DNA of 40,000 nt, from positions 158,267 through 198,266 of the forward strand of contig KV908445.1 in assembly GCA_002005505.1 (NCBI GenBank), written 5' to 3'. The stretch comes from Botryococcus braunii (taxonomy: Eukaryota; Chlorophyta; Trebouxiophyceae). A program made the translations under genes and the position numbers. Under the pieces are notes generated by a model, which was not told the origin of the DNA, did not search any database, and worked only from the letters and a program-made list of their open reading frames with translations. Shown here one piece after another: positions 1 through 27,804 of the stretch (the stretch's first letter is position 1; every line of letters starts with the position of its first letter).

Positions 1-348
1 TGCCCCTTTCCCTCACCTCCTGCTTTTCCCTCGCTGCCTCTTTTCTCTCGATGCGTCTCACTGCCCGTTCCCTCACCTCCCCGTTCCCTCACCTCCCCGT
101 TCCCTCACCTCCCCGTTCCCTCACCTCCTCTTCTCCTCGCCTCTCCTTTATTCACCGCCTTTGCCCCTCGCTGCCTTTCCCTCTCTGCCTTTTTCCCTCG
201 ACGCCTGTCTCTGTCACAAGTCCCACCTTTGAACTGGCACAGAGGCGACGTCCCACTTTATAGAGCTCGATGGCCTCCTTGCTCTGTCCTGCATTCGCTT
301 TGAGATTCAAGGTCTGTGGGGCTTTCTGTGGGTGGGGCATCCCGGGCG

Positions 349-381
349 TTTAGGGTTTAGGGTTTAGGGTAAAAACCCTAA
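349..381 (+). repeat. Interstitial telomere-type repeat, head-to-head
   Basis: Three perfect TTTAGGG units are followed, after TAAAAA, by CCCTAA in the opposite orientation. TTTAGGG is the plant-type telomere unit, also found in many algae. Confidence 0.85.
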
Positions 382-844
382 TCCCCTGATCAGCCACTCA
401 CTCCTCGGCCAGGATTCCGAATTTTAAGTGTTGGATTCCCCTACCCAAGCCCCGTCCCTCCCCACCCGAAAAAGGGGGGGGGGGGGAGGAAAAAGAAAAT
501 CGTGCCTCCCTCAGCTTTGTAGGGGAGTAAAAAAGAAAGCTGCTTTTTTGGAAGCCTCGGTTTTGGGACGTTCTTGAGTGGGTTGATCAAGTCCAGATCG
601 AAAATGAAGCTGCCCCCATTGAGTGGGCGGACCATTTGTAGTCAGTAGGTCCATCACCTGTTAGGGGGTGGGAAGCGCCCCCTTTGTAAAGCCTAGCCCC
701 CTTTCCTCTCTGTGTCAAGGAGGGAGGGGCCTTTCCCTCTGCAGTCTCGACCAGATCTCTTTCTCTCTCTTCTTTTTTTTTTTTTTTTTGGTTGACGATG
801 GGGTTTGGTGAAGTGGGCAGAATTTAAAAACACTGTGTCTAGAG

Positions 845-905
845 TCAATGATTACACCAGGATTCGAACCCGGTGCGGTGCTGGGCTAGGCCTCGTGTTC
901 TACCC
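845..905 (-). other. tRNA-like relic (B box)
   Basis: On the - strand, CCGGG-TTCGAAT-CCTGG forms a T arm with a perfect B box (GGTTCGAATCC). Upstream, GGGTAGAACA resembles a D arm. The acceptor and anticodon stems do not pair convincingly, so this is more likely a tRNA-derived repeat fragment than a working gene. Confidence 0.25.
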
Positions 906-1032
906 TACTTTAACATCACCTGTCGATGTCGTGCACTTCGCCCTCTCGAATTTTTACTTATGAAGGCGTGTTTTCTGAGGAGGGCGTAATTTAAAGCGCA
1001 CGACGACTCTGAGAGGGCCGTGTCACGACTAC

Positions 1033-1197
1033 ATTAGATTAGACTAGACTAGACTAGATTAGACTAAACAAGACAAGACTAGGCTAGGCTAGGCTAGGCT
1101 AGACTAGACTAGACTAGACTAGACTAGGCTAGACAAAATTAGATTAGATCAGCTTAGACTAGATTAGCTTAGAGTAGCTTAGATTAGAAGATTAGAT
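1033..1197 (+). repeat. AGACT/AGGCT pentanucleotide array
   Basis: About 30 imperfect 5-bp units (TAGACTAGACTAGGCT) lie just upstream of the first visible CPSF1 acceptor. Confidence 0.85.
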
Positions 1198-1230
1198 AAG
1201 AGATGAGAGCCGTGATTTGGGGTCCCTCAG

Positions 1231-17170
<15,940 letters not shown>

Positions 17171-17589
17171 AACCGAGATGGAGCTCCGGGTTGTGATCTC
17201 CAAGCAGGGACGAAGAAGGTCTTAAGCTTGAAGATCTTCTCCCCTTCTCTCGGACAGTGTCATGCCAGTTTGGCAACGCAGTTTCACAGAGACGTTTTTG
17301 CCAGCTGTCGTCAGGAGGGCAAGGGTGACCCGTGCACATACTATTTCCTCCGCGTGTGCTGGGTCATGCACGCTTTACACGTTTTGCCCCCGCCCTGCCG
17401 GGCTATATAGGCTAACCCGAAATTGCTGAGAGCCCAGCAGTACAATCGCTGAGAGGCTAGGATTGAGGAGCGCCGAGAGCTCAGCAGCAGTACAAGGCCG
17501 GGGCCTAAACTGGCCCTTTCCGCAACAATCTACGTGCTAAAGCAAGGGGAGCCCGTGGCCACCCTGGGCCTTTGGTGTGAACACTAATG

Positions 17590-17935
17590 TCCGCCTGTAC
17601 CAGCAACATGCGGGCAGTGCCGATACGAGCAACATGCTTGGCTGTGTCCGATACCCGCCGGGCACGGGTGTGTGCGTACCCACAGCTTGTGCAACCCGTT
17701 CCAGCATGTTACCCCAAGATGCGGGCACGGGTGTGTGTGAACATATTTCACAGCTTGTGAATTCCATTACAGCATGTTCCACCAACATGCGGGCATGGGT
17801 GTGTGTGCATGTGATTTACAGCATGTACATTCCGTTCCAGCATGTACCTCCAACATGCAGGCACGGGTGTGTGTGCATATCATTTACAGCAGGTACAATC
17901 CATTACAGCATGGACCACCAACGTGCGATGGTACA
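17590..17935 (+). repeat. About 62-bp minisatellite downstream of CPSF1
   Basis: Five to six degenerate copies contain CCAACATGCGGGCACGGGTG, TGTGTGCATAT and TTACAGCATGTAC. The 17171-17590 interval before it shows no gene I can support. Confidence 0.85.
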
Positions 17936-17979
17936 AAACACCGCCTGCACCACTGAGGTGCGGGTACTGTGTGTATTTG

Positions 17980-18018
17980 GGTGGAAGTTTAGGGCTCTCG
18001 CCGCCATCTTGCGTTTTC
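17980..18018. repeat. Dispersed repeat, copy 1
   Basis: GGTGGAAGTTTAGGGCTCTC and then GCCGCCATCT are almost identical to 27091-27130. On the - strand both contain ATGGCGGCGAGAGCCCT, an ATG in similar context (MAARALN). Confidence 0.8.
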
Positions 18019-18514
18019 CGGTACGCATGCGGTATTTACAGCGTGTACAACCGAGATGCGGTACATGGTGTTGGCCCGTGTGTCGTGCAGCTTGACTGGG
18101 GGACAGAGTGTTACGTGTTTCTAACGGATGAGGATGACACGTTTGCGAGGGGATAAGCAGAACGCATTTTTGATGGATGAATACGACGTGTTTGAGGGAG
18201 TTGTGTAACGTATCCTGAGGGATGGGTTCGACTGATGATAAGTAAGACGCTCTTTTTTGGGGTGGTGGAGTGGAAGCAGACCCGCCCAAGCCAACAGTTT
18301 GTAACGTACCAACTAACAGCTGTTAGGAACACTGTTACTAACAGCTTCCCAGGCCTGAGACTAACCGTCTAAAGCAGATTCCAATCCCCCCCTTCCCCCC
18401 GCCCCCCCCCCCCAAAAAAAGCCTTGGAGTCATGTTCGGTGGTGGTTTTGTGCGGAAGGGTCGATTGGGTGTCCGTGTGATTTGTGTCAACACAGCTCTA
18501 AGATATCTTTTGCA

Positions 18515-18660
18515 GGTGCATCAGCCACCATCAGCCACCACCTACGTTAATATCAGTCATCGTTGGTCACCAGCTGCATCAGCCACAATCAGTCACCACC
18601 TGCATGAGTCACCATCAGTCACCACTCACATGAGTCACCTTTCGGAATCAATCACCGTTT
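18515..18660 (+). repeat. ATCAGCCACC/GTCACCA array
   Basis: About ten degenerate 10-20 bp units of CATCAGTCACCACCTGCATG. Confidence 0.75.
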
Positions 18661-18977
18661 GCGTCGCCCTCTTCTGAAAGCTGTTCGTTGAACTTGCCAC
18701 AGCCGATACGGTAGGGGTAACGCTGCAGAGGTGGCGACGTCTCTCGGGACTGGATAAACCTCTTGCCTCATGCCGACTGTGGCTCACACCCTGAAGCTTG
18801 ACTGTAACGCTCGTCAGCTCTTGCGCTACTCCGACTATGACCCAAATTTTTGAAAACGTTCACGGGCAAGGTCTCGAGAAATTATAAGTATGAATCCGAA
18901 AAGCTATAATTGTGAAGCTGACACCGACGCGTAAAGAAATATCTATCCCCGTAATCAATCCCCACGGTACATGCTTC

Positions 18978-19085
18978 CTTTTCTTCTTCTTCTTCTTCTT
19001 CTCCTCCTCCTCCTCCTCCTTCTTCTTCTTCTTCTTCTTCTTCTTCTTCTTCTTCTTCTCCTTCTTCTCCTTCTCCTTCTTCTTC
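18978..19085 (+). repeat. (TTC)n trinucleotide tract
   Basis: About 35 TTC/TCC units. The opposite strand is GAA, a triplex-prone repeat. Confidence 0.95.
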
Positions 19086-19413
19086 GGAAAACATGTTTTG
19101 TGTAGAGGTTTCTTGAGCGGACACGTTTTCCCTCGGAGGACAATGACTCGGAAAATCTTGACCAACTAGAATAGCATTGCTACTAGCGTGGGCGGTGCAG
19201 CAGTTCCAAAACCTTTCTGCCCACCCTCTCCCCTCCCTTTCCCCACCCAGCCCGCCAAAAAAATCCCACTACACACCGTATAAACAAAACCTGGAAACTT
19301 GAATTCCTTCCTTCGAACGACGTTGACTGTAGTAGATAAAAAGTAGTAAACAAGGACCTGTGAGAGTACATACATGTATATACATAGGAGACATTGCTGC
19401 ACATGCGCACCTG

Positions 19414-19417
<4 letters not shown>

Positions 19418-19504
<87 letters not shown>

Positions 19505-19505
19505 A

Positions 19506-19538
<33 letters not shown>

Positions 19539-19545
19539 GCGCTCA
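19418..19545 (+). repeat. (CA)n with CGCGCG interruptions
   Basis: CA tract broken by two CG runs at 19452 and 19523. Confidence 0.95.
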
Positions 19546-19559
19546 CGCGTGCGCTAGTT

Positions 19560-21600
19560 CTCTCCGATGCATGTATACATACATCCCACAAAGAGGATAA
19601 CACACTGCTGTTGACCTGTAAACTACTACTCCTACAAACCCTGCTGGTGATGTCACTGCTAGTGGATGCCTCCGAAATACAATCACGTGCACCTGCCTGC
19701 GCATGTGTGGATCCTGCAAGATCCAGTTTGGATTTAATACTATACATCACAGATAATTAAACACACAACTGTGTCATCCAGATAAGTGAACACTTTCAAT
19801 ATCAACACCATCACAAGGTGGAAGCAGTTAAAAGGTCAGGCTGATCTTCTCTTGATCTGAACACCATGCATCGACGATGCTAAACACAGATGAGAGTGAA
19901 TTAAGATTAGGCTGAGAGTCAGAGTTTTGACAGCAACATGCTTCAAACACTCTCGATTGACTGCTTGGGAATTCGTTCAGTCGCACCTAGTATTATCAGA
20001 TTAGCGCATTGAATTGCGCTGTTCTGAACCCTTTGCATGAATTTCTATCCGAATTTAGGTTCTGGGTCTTGGAAATTGGCCCTTATCCTAATATGAGTTT
20101 ATCACTTTAATAATTGCTAGGATAAGCCCATGTCTTATAACCACAAACACCATCCGGGACGTTCTCTGCCATGTTCCTAAGTACCTTATACATTAATACT
20201 TGTGGCCTAAAGGTCACTGGCTGTCTGTCAAAGAGTTTCCTTTGAGTTAACCACACGGATCAACTATACAGCTACTTTATTATGAATAGAATTGTCTCCT
20301 TTGGATTGGCCTGACAGTACACAAATTCCAACAGCATGCTAAACTGTCCCGGAACCAAAATGGCAAGGCAACGTTACCGGGCATGTCCCATTGCGGAAGA
20401 GGTGTAGCTGATCTTTGAACACATCCCTGCGGATCGGTCAATTGCCGTAATTTATAAGATGTATTAATAAAGTATTAACCACAAGTATTAGAGGATAGCC
20501 ACAATTGCATTATCACCCTAAAGTAACTTCTAGTAAGTGACATCTGACCACATTTGGTCCATACCCGTCACGTCACTTCACAAATGCACATCATAAATGG
20601 AGCCCTCGAGGGAGCTCGATGGAGCTCCATCCTTAAAGGTGGATGGGGTACCCAGGATCCACGACACGGTTCGTTTTACTCTCCGAATTTTCAAGCGTTT
20701 ATCATGTTATGTTGGATGTGCTTGATGTCGTGTCCGTAACCTCCCAGATCATGTCTCCATCCGTCAATTAATGTTACAGTACCGAAATTGCCTTGTTGCA
20801 GTCATTTTGGAGCCCCTTACGGTATTACACTTGCTGTACGGGGTTTCCCTAGAATTTCGGAGGATTTCCAAGCTGATAGTATCAGCCTACTACCCGCACC
20901 CCCCCAAATAAGTTATTCCCACCCGTAATTTGGGCACTGCTTGTCAGGGATTCGCCTTTTCCTTCCACTGAAGGCATTAAATGGTCCCTTTCGTGCTTGC
21001 AACTTAAGTCCGTAAAAACAGAGTTTGGTTCATTCCTATAGCAGTAGTAGCATCGAAATATCATTTTTGACAAAAACCAGAAAATCCGGCCTTAACTGCG
21101 GGACCCATCCCACCTCTTGCCTCTTTTTTCCTAGGCAACACCGAATCCCGGCTTCCTATTGGGGCCCCATGCAGACCTCAAGTCCCCCACGAGTCCACCC
21201 AAAACTCTCCTCTGTTGGTCAGCTGGGCCCTAGAGAGAAGGAACAAAGCCCTTTTGTTCTCAAAAACTGCCGAGCGCATGGCTCCTTAACCTCGATCTCG
21301 TCATGTCCGCTACAACGGAGCCCCCACAGCACCGAATAACGCCAAACTTCGTGACAACAATCTTTAATAGTAACAATACCTAATCTCAAGTTTAATCGTA
21401 AGAAGCTTTCATGCTCAAGACGCTGCGGCGTCTTGTTTCGAAGGCCCTGTTTGCTTCCGCGAGGTTTGTACTGCAGGGGGTTCTCTAAGGCGACGTGGCA
21501 CCGTCTTTAGCGGCGGACCGGGAAGAGTTTATGCTGGCATGGCAGTCACGTGTACTGATTTACTATCACGTGCTGGAGTTTCAGAGCCGATATTAATTTC
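19560..21600. other. Unique AT-richer sequence without a recognised gene
   Basis: Mostly non-repetitive, with lower GC than the rest of the window. No exon, transposase or RNA signature that I can name was seen on either strand. Short open frames here lack family resemblance. Confidence 0.6.
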
Positions 21601-21759
21601 CTTGCGAAATGCCACACGAATTACGCCAATTGACGGTCAGGGTGGGAATAACTTATTTGGGGGGGTGCCGGGACAACCCCGAACCAGTAGGGTTTGGGTT
21701 TACGGGTGAAGCCTCCCTGGCGATGCCCCTGGCGATGTTTACGGACACTGTCTCCTCCA

Positions 21760-23620
21760 CTATCGTCTTTGCCCCCCCCCCTCCCTTCCAAAATCCAGCC
21801 CTTTCCCCAGTAACCTCCTTACCAAATCCTCGTGCTGCCCTGGCTGATCAGCTGCTGCGCAGATAGCCGCCCACACATCCTCCCTACCAACACTAACCTC
21901 GGGCACTTCCGGCACACCGACCTCGGTGCCCTCGGGCACCAGGATCACTGACACCTGCGTTCCCAGTTCCCCCCTCAACTCCTCCACCTGCACAACCTGA
22001 AAGGGATCCACTGGCAGCACCACATCATAGTGGTTTCCCGATCCAAAAATGAAGATGTGGGGCACGTCAGCCCGCCCCATACACCACACCTGCAACATAC
22101 AACCAACCACCACTGAGCCACTGCTTCCAACCAAGGCCAACACTGACGTGAGCAAATAAAACACCTGCAGATAGGCAATCCATGGGAAGGAAGACTCAGC
22201 AGGACCAATACCCAAGGCCCGGACACACCTGGAGGGAGGTACACTGTCCCAGACACAACCCCCGCCAATTCATGCGCATTGTGCTTCATGCACCCCAACA
22301 CAACCACGACCACCCTGTCCAAAAATGCGACTGGCTCGGCTACCGCCGAATCAATCAGGTGCTTCTGCGGGATTGCCAAGTCCGCCACCCCCTGCACTTG
22401 CACCACCATTCAGCCACCGCCTGCACAACAGCGCCGCAACCACAACAACACCGCCCCCATTCCCCAAACCCCAGGACACGCGTGGGTCACAACCCTCAGC
22501 TGCTTGCTCCCGCACCTCCACTGGCATGTCCCTTGCAAGGTCGGACAGCGCACACCGTGCGCGAACAACAACGGTACCCAACAGCTCGTTGGGGTCCGCA
22601 ATTTCGAGCCAGGTACGCATCACCCCCAACCATAATTTGGCCACACACCATGCATGCAACGAGGCAATTTCCTGCATCACACACCCCCCAAATAACGCAT
22701 CAACCTCCACCAGTGTGCAGCATCCAACGCCTACAACCAACACTAATACCCCCACAACTGGTTACCAAACGGAAGAGGCATACCATCTCCATACACCCCT
22801 AGCTTCACAAATGAAGACTGCTCAGCCAGGAGCTGCGCGGCCGTCATGCTTCTGGCTGCTTCCCCGTACAGATCGGCTATATGGCCCCCCAGAACGTGGG
22901 CTACCTGGCCACCACACGACAAACCCAGTCAATACTGTTGCGTCCCACACCCCATATCAGCAGACATACGCAAACCCCCCTCCATTCTGCCGTCTCAACC
23001 GCCACACAGCCACCTCTTCTGATCTAACACTACACACCGGCCCCACATGGCGCCCAACCCCCGAATCACATCCGGGGGAGCCGCATCGTCCCCGATCGGC
23101 TTGCGCATGGGCACCGATCCCCGAACCCGCAAGTGCAACCCTGCTACACTTTCAATATCAGCCCCCCCCCCCCCCTCTTGTCAATCACCCCGTCTTCAAC
23201 CTATCCATCCACGAGCATCAACGCCAGCACTGCCGAGTCTGACGATCGAGCGCTGGCCTAACGGCTAGTCCTACAGGGTACCCTGCGCCGCTCCCGCAAA
23301 TCAGGTCCCCCCCATTCCCTAGTCCCGTGCAGAAACCGTACTTCCCTGCTTCGCCGTCCCCCTGAACCACCCGCACTTTCGTCCCTGTTTTGCGCAGGAA
23401 CCCCAACCAGGGTCCATACCTCCACTGGCGGAGCTATCAAGGGCTGTAATGCGCAACCCTTATTAAGTACCTTCTTCAGGCACTCCAGATTCACCTTCAC
23501 GGAACCGACGGTGCTGTCGCGTTCTATGCGAAGCACATCCCGCTGGGGTCTGCGCAAGACCGGCCGGTTCCCCGGCCGGTTGAAACCATACCCGTGCCCT
23601 AAAGGGATGAATGTCGACAT
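21760..23620 (-). CDS. Unnamed multi-exon gene, OTU-protease-like C-terminal half
   Basis: Six coding-like segments on the - strand are bounded by plausible splice sites: about 23620-23369 (RDVLRIERDSTVGSVKVNL), 23140-23038 (VPMRKPIGDDAAPPDVIRGL), 22904-22750 (HVLGGHIADLYGEAARSM, then GVYGDGMPLPFGNQLWG), 22671-22494 (EIADPNELLGTVVVRARCAL), 22391-22229 (VADLAIPQKHLIDSAV, EPVAFLDRVVVVVLG) and 22089-21760 (ADVPHIFIFGSGNHYDVVLP). The order GDG...QLWG, helical region, ADL...VVVV, GSGNHYDVV is that of an OTU cysteine protease, whose catalytic His lies in HYD. The usual Cys of GDGNC is not visible, and not all splice phases agree, so an inactive, mobile-element-borne or misread gene is possible. A true family name needs a profile search. 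Confidence 0.4.
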
Positions 23621-23892
23621 CTCTACAATTGCAGTTATGCACGCGAAAAACCAACGCTGTAACACCCACAAGGACAACCACAAAGTCTGGCCAACCATAG
23701 ACATAATGCCAGAACGTTCAAAACAGTCGACAACCGTCAGCACCGTACATCTCATCGGCATTCAAAACCGACATCCCCGGCTTCCCACGCGCTGAAATCA
23801 TCATGCCCGTTCCTAAAGGACCAGAAACGCCGCTTCTAACAAGATCCCCCATGCACACCTCGTCACCTTCGCCTGGATACACGTTACATGTC

Positions 23893-24240
23893 CGTAAAAC
23901 CGGTTATACATCGCCCCCATACCTGCATCATAAAGCCGAAATACCAATCTGAAATGACATGAACACCCCTGATGTAAAGGGCTGAACCCTGCGGATGCGC
24001 CAGCATGACGCACGCCCAGGCATGCCTACCCTTCCGTACACGTCACAGGTCAGCGTCCCGGCCAAAATCCCACACATGCCAGGCTTCCGAAACCACCCCG
24101 GGTGCTATATGCCATTGATTTCAACTTTACACCGCCCCCATAATTGCATCATGACCCCGAAAAATACCATCTGCAATGACATCACACCCTCACGGGCCTC
24201 GTCACATGACGCACGCACCAGCATGCCTACCTCCTCACGG
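23893..24240. repeat. Diverged direct repeat pair
   Basis: 23893-24030 and 24118-24240 share ACACCGCCCCCATA, TGCATCAT, CCGAAAATACCATCTGMAAT and ATGACGCACGC...CATGCCTACC, about 225 bp apart. The segment is C-rich on the + strand like the gene beside it. No product recognised. Confidence 0.7.
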
Positions 24241-24676
24241 CAAGGCCCCCCCCAGATCCAGCAGCCACACAAAACACACGCCAGCAACACGGTCCCTGCA
24301 ACCACGGGCACACGGCCTGAAAAAGGACGTAGACCTGTCACACGCACAGTCAACAGCCGCGTGCACTCCTCACGCGAAGAGGCCCCCCACACACACGCGC
24401 CACTGCAACGATACGTCACCACCCCGTCAGACATGTAAACCCCGCTGGCACGCGCCACACCCTGCCGCGTCAGAGCCCTCCACGCGCCACGGCGCGTCCC
24501 TCCCCATTTGCAGCGGTTCCCCCCTTTACATCAGGTGTACGGCGTCCCCGGCAGGTCACGACTCGTGACTCACGAGGGACAAATTGTCCCGGACAAACAA
24601 CTGCACAACAGTGGTCCGATCAGTGCCGTAGGGTCGTTGCCAAGCCGGCGACTTTTCCAGGCGATACTTACTTTCG

Positions 24677-24799
24677 TCCTACTCCCTCCCACCCAAAGAA
24701 GATCTGCACAAGATTATCCCCTGCAATCAGAGTCAACATAAAAAAGGTAAAGATCGAGAGATAGGACATGAACCGTGGAATGTGTGGATCTTGGGACAT
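24677..24799 (-). pseudogene. nad5: Mitochondrial nad5 fragment inserted in nuclear DNA (numt)
   Basis: Forty-one codons without a stop encode [30 protein letters not shown] and FGWEGVG. This is the highly conserved loop and helix region of NADH dehydrogenase subunit 5, a membrane proton-pumping subunit of respiratory complex I. Homology stops abruptly at both ends: before Met the family has YS.EY, here WHLN; after GVG the family has LCSYLL, here RK and a stop. The insert is too short to function. Intact codons suggest a fairly recent transfer, or sequence retained by chance. Confidence 0.85.
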
Positions 24800-24805
24800 G
24801 TTCAG

Positions 24806-24875
24806 GTGCCACAGGGTGGCAACTTCGACTTCAGTTAGTTTGTTTTTGGGTTGCCATCGTGGCAACTTCGAGCGT
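24806..24875. repeat. Two TGCCA...TGGCAACTT hairpins beside the numt
   Basis: TGCCAC-AGG-GTGGCA near 24813-24827 and GTTGCCA-TCG-TGGCAAC near 24853-24869 are each followed by AACTTCGA. The first starts within about ten bases of the numt edge. Confidence 0.8.
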
Positions 24876-25117
24876 TCATGGCGAATTTTTAAGTTGTCCG
24901 CACAGAGGTGTCCCTAGGGCATTGCAAACTTGGATAAACGGTAAGGGATGCGCATAATGACACCCTTTCTTTGTTGTTTGCATGTATGACACATAAAGTT
25001 ACAAAGATCCTGCAAGAACAAACCCTTCTTGTTCAGCCATCAGTTTACCCAAGCAAACTCTACTGAGCTCCAATACAACGGCAAACTGTACTAAGCAACA
25101 TGCTCCAATACCACGGC

Positions 25118-25807
<690 letters not shown>

Positions 25808-26313
25808 GGTGAGAGAAGCGGGGCTACGTGTTTGATGCTGCAATTCCCAGCTTCCCAACAAGAAAGGGAGCTTGAAGTTGGTGCAGCTTGAGTTGGCCAT
25901 CCTTTGCGTGTTGAGCATTCAGAGCGTTGGGCAAGGTTAGTTGCTTCAACCTTCATCAAGAATCGCAATAATCGGGAATCAGTCGGGGTCACCCTAGGAG
26001 TCGGGAGTCAAGAATTCCAAGGGTCGACTGTTGTAAAAGGGGGAACCATAACTTTCTGGGATTCCGGGCCGGGCCTGTCAGATGTCAAGAGGGGACTGGC
26101 AGACTCTGGACTCCCGAGTCGTACAACCCCTCATGCCATGACGGTCATGGCACCCATGACAACAAATCTTGTAAGGCGCAAATCTGGGCTGCAGAAATCC
26201 GGCATTTTAGGACATTTAATCAGGGGTTTTGAGGGCCATGGGCAGTATACGTGTGAGGCGAACTCCAAGTTGCCGTAGTACAAAGAAAATCTAGTGGGCG
26301 CTGCGCGACAAAG

Positions 26314-26625
26314 ATGGTACAGTACCGCCCTGAAGTTGCAGGTGGGACTTGCCGTTTGAAGCCCGGGGAGGTAAGGGCTCTGTTTGCAAGAGCTTTAGAG
26401 GGCGATCCCAGGGCTTTCTTTTTGCAAGAGTGGGTGGCCGTGGTGGCAAGGAGAAGGGGTGTGAAGTTTGGAGAGCATCGGAGTAGGTACGGAATTTTGC
26501 ATGCCCAAGGTCCGAAAGGAAGCCGTGAGCCCGACACCTTTGGTAGCATTTTGCTGCAATACTTTCAAGCAATCCGTGATTGTTTTGGGGTATTTGCGAA
26601 TGTTTTGGCTGGGCTGAAAGCCTGA
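26314..26625 (+). CDS. Unrecognised open frame, 103 codons
   Basis: ATG to TGA open frame with mixed amino-acid composition (GEVRALFARALEGDPRAFFL, ILLQYFQAIRDCFGVF). I do not recognise a family and see no flanking splice support. It may be a mobile-element remnant or chance. Confidence 0.25.
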   Translation: MVQYRPEVAGGTCRLKPGEVRALFARALEGDPRAFFLQEWVAVVARRRGVKFGEHRSRYGILHAQGPKGSREPDTFGSILLQYFQAIRDCFGVFANVLAGLKA

Positions 26626-26954
26626 CCCCTGTGAATGCGGAAGGGCAGAGGGGAGGGGACGCACCCTCAAGGGGTGATGTTGGGCCCTACGCCGAGTCGC
26701 GGGGCCCAAAATTGAGAAATATGGTGAACTTCCAATTGTTGGTGTAACTGGTATGTGTGTAACCAAGCATTGGTCATGTGTAGGGGCTGTATCTCGTCGG
26801 CCTAGCTTCCACCCACGTTTTGCCTTGCTCATGTAGGCTGTAAGCGCAAACTGGGGTTTTGCAGGCCAGACTTGCGTGAGTAACGCTGTGGCAAGACTTC
26901 TTGTCATGGGTGATGGGTAATATTTAATATTGCCATTTCTCTGAAAATTTTATT

Positions 26955-27130
26955 TGAAGTTGCCAATATGGCAACAAGTTGCCACTAATCGGAGCACTGC
27001 TGCACAATCGGAGCCTTCACGGTGAAGGCTCCGATTGTTCGGTCGATTGTTGCTCGTTACCTGCCGCGGCACAGTAGACAGTAAACTCGGGGTGGGAGTT
27101 AAGGGCTCTCGCCGCCATCTCCCTTTTCCT
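26955..27130. repeat. Hairpins and dispersed repeat, copy 2
   Basis: GTTGCCA-ATA-TGGCAAC occurs at about 26957-26973. A perfect 17-bp-arm palindrome (ACAATCGGAGCCTTCAC / GTGAAGGCTCCGATTGT, single G centre) lies at 27004-27038. The GGGCTCTCGCCGCCATCT repeat at 27102-27120 is shared with 17991-18010. Confidence 0.9.
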
Positions 27131-27715
27131 AAGTCGACAGACGATTGGCAGAACTTGTGCACATGTATTCAACACATATGTATCGTTCTGTCGGAGCTCA
27201 GTAAAACACACGACGATGTGCGAATAGGGGGGCTGGTAGGGTTCTCCTGCAAAGATTCCGCATCTGTAGGAAGTTCCCTGCTGGGTGGAAGTTCAGGGCT
27301 TGTGGACGAAGCATCCAGGTACGTTATGATGCATTTTATAAGAAACTTTGTCAGCTCAAATGATCAGAAATGGCACTGACACAATCCAAACGGTGCACGT
27401 TTCAGTTTGATTACTGTTCAGCGAAGCTAGACCTGGAGGACCGGAAGGTAAACACTGAAGGGCGATTACCAAGGAAGAACCAAAAATACCAAAGATATGA
27501 CATCAGGTGTGTTCCGTAAAACGATGACGTCAATGCTCAACTCGTCGTGATAATTGTGTCATTTTCACTCAAATCTTATAATTTGCTAGATCCTAATTAA
27601 CATAGGCTTGTGACATTGTACATGAACTTACAAAAGGCTGCTGACTAACCTGTAGCAAGGGGGGAGGTTCCGATCCGATAAGCAGGTTTGACGGGTGGGC
27701 AGGGGCGGGTAAGGA

Positions 27716-27750
27716 TTTTTTTTTTTTTTTTTTTCTTTTCTTTTTTTTCT

Positions 27751-27804
<54 letters not shown>

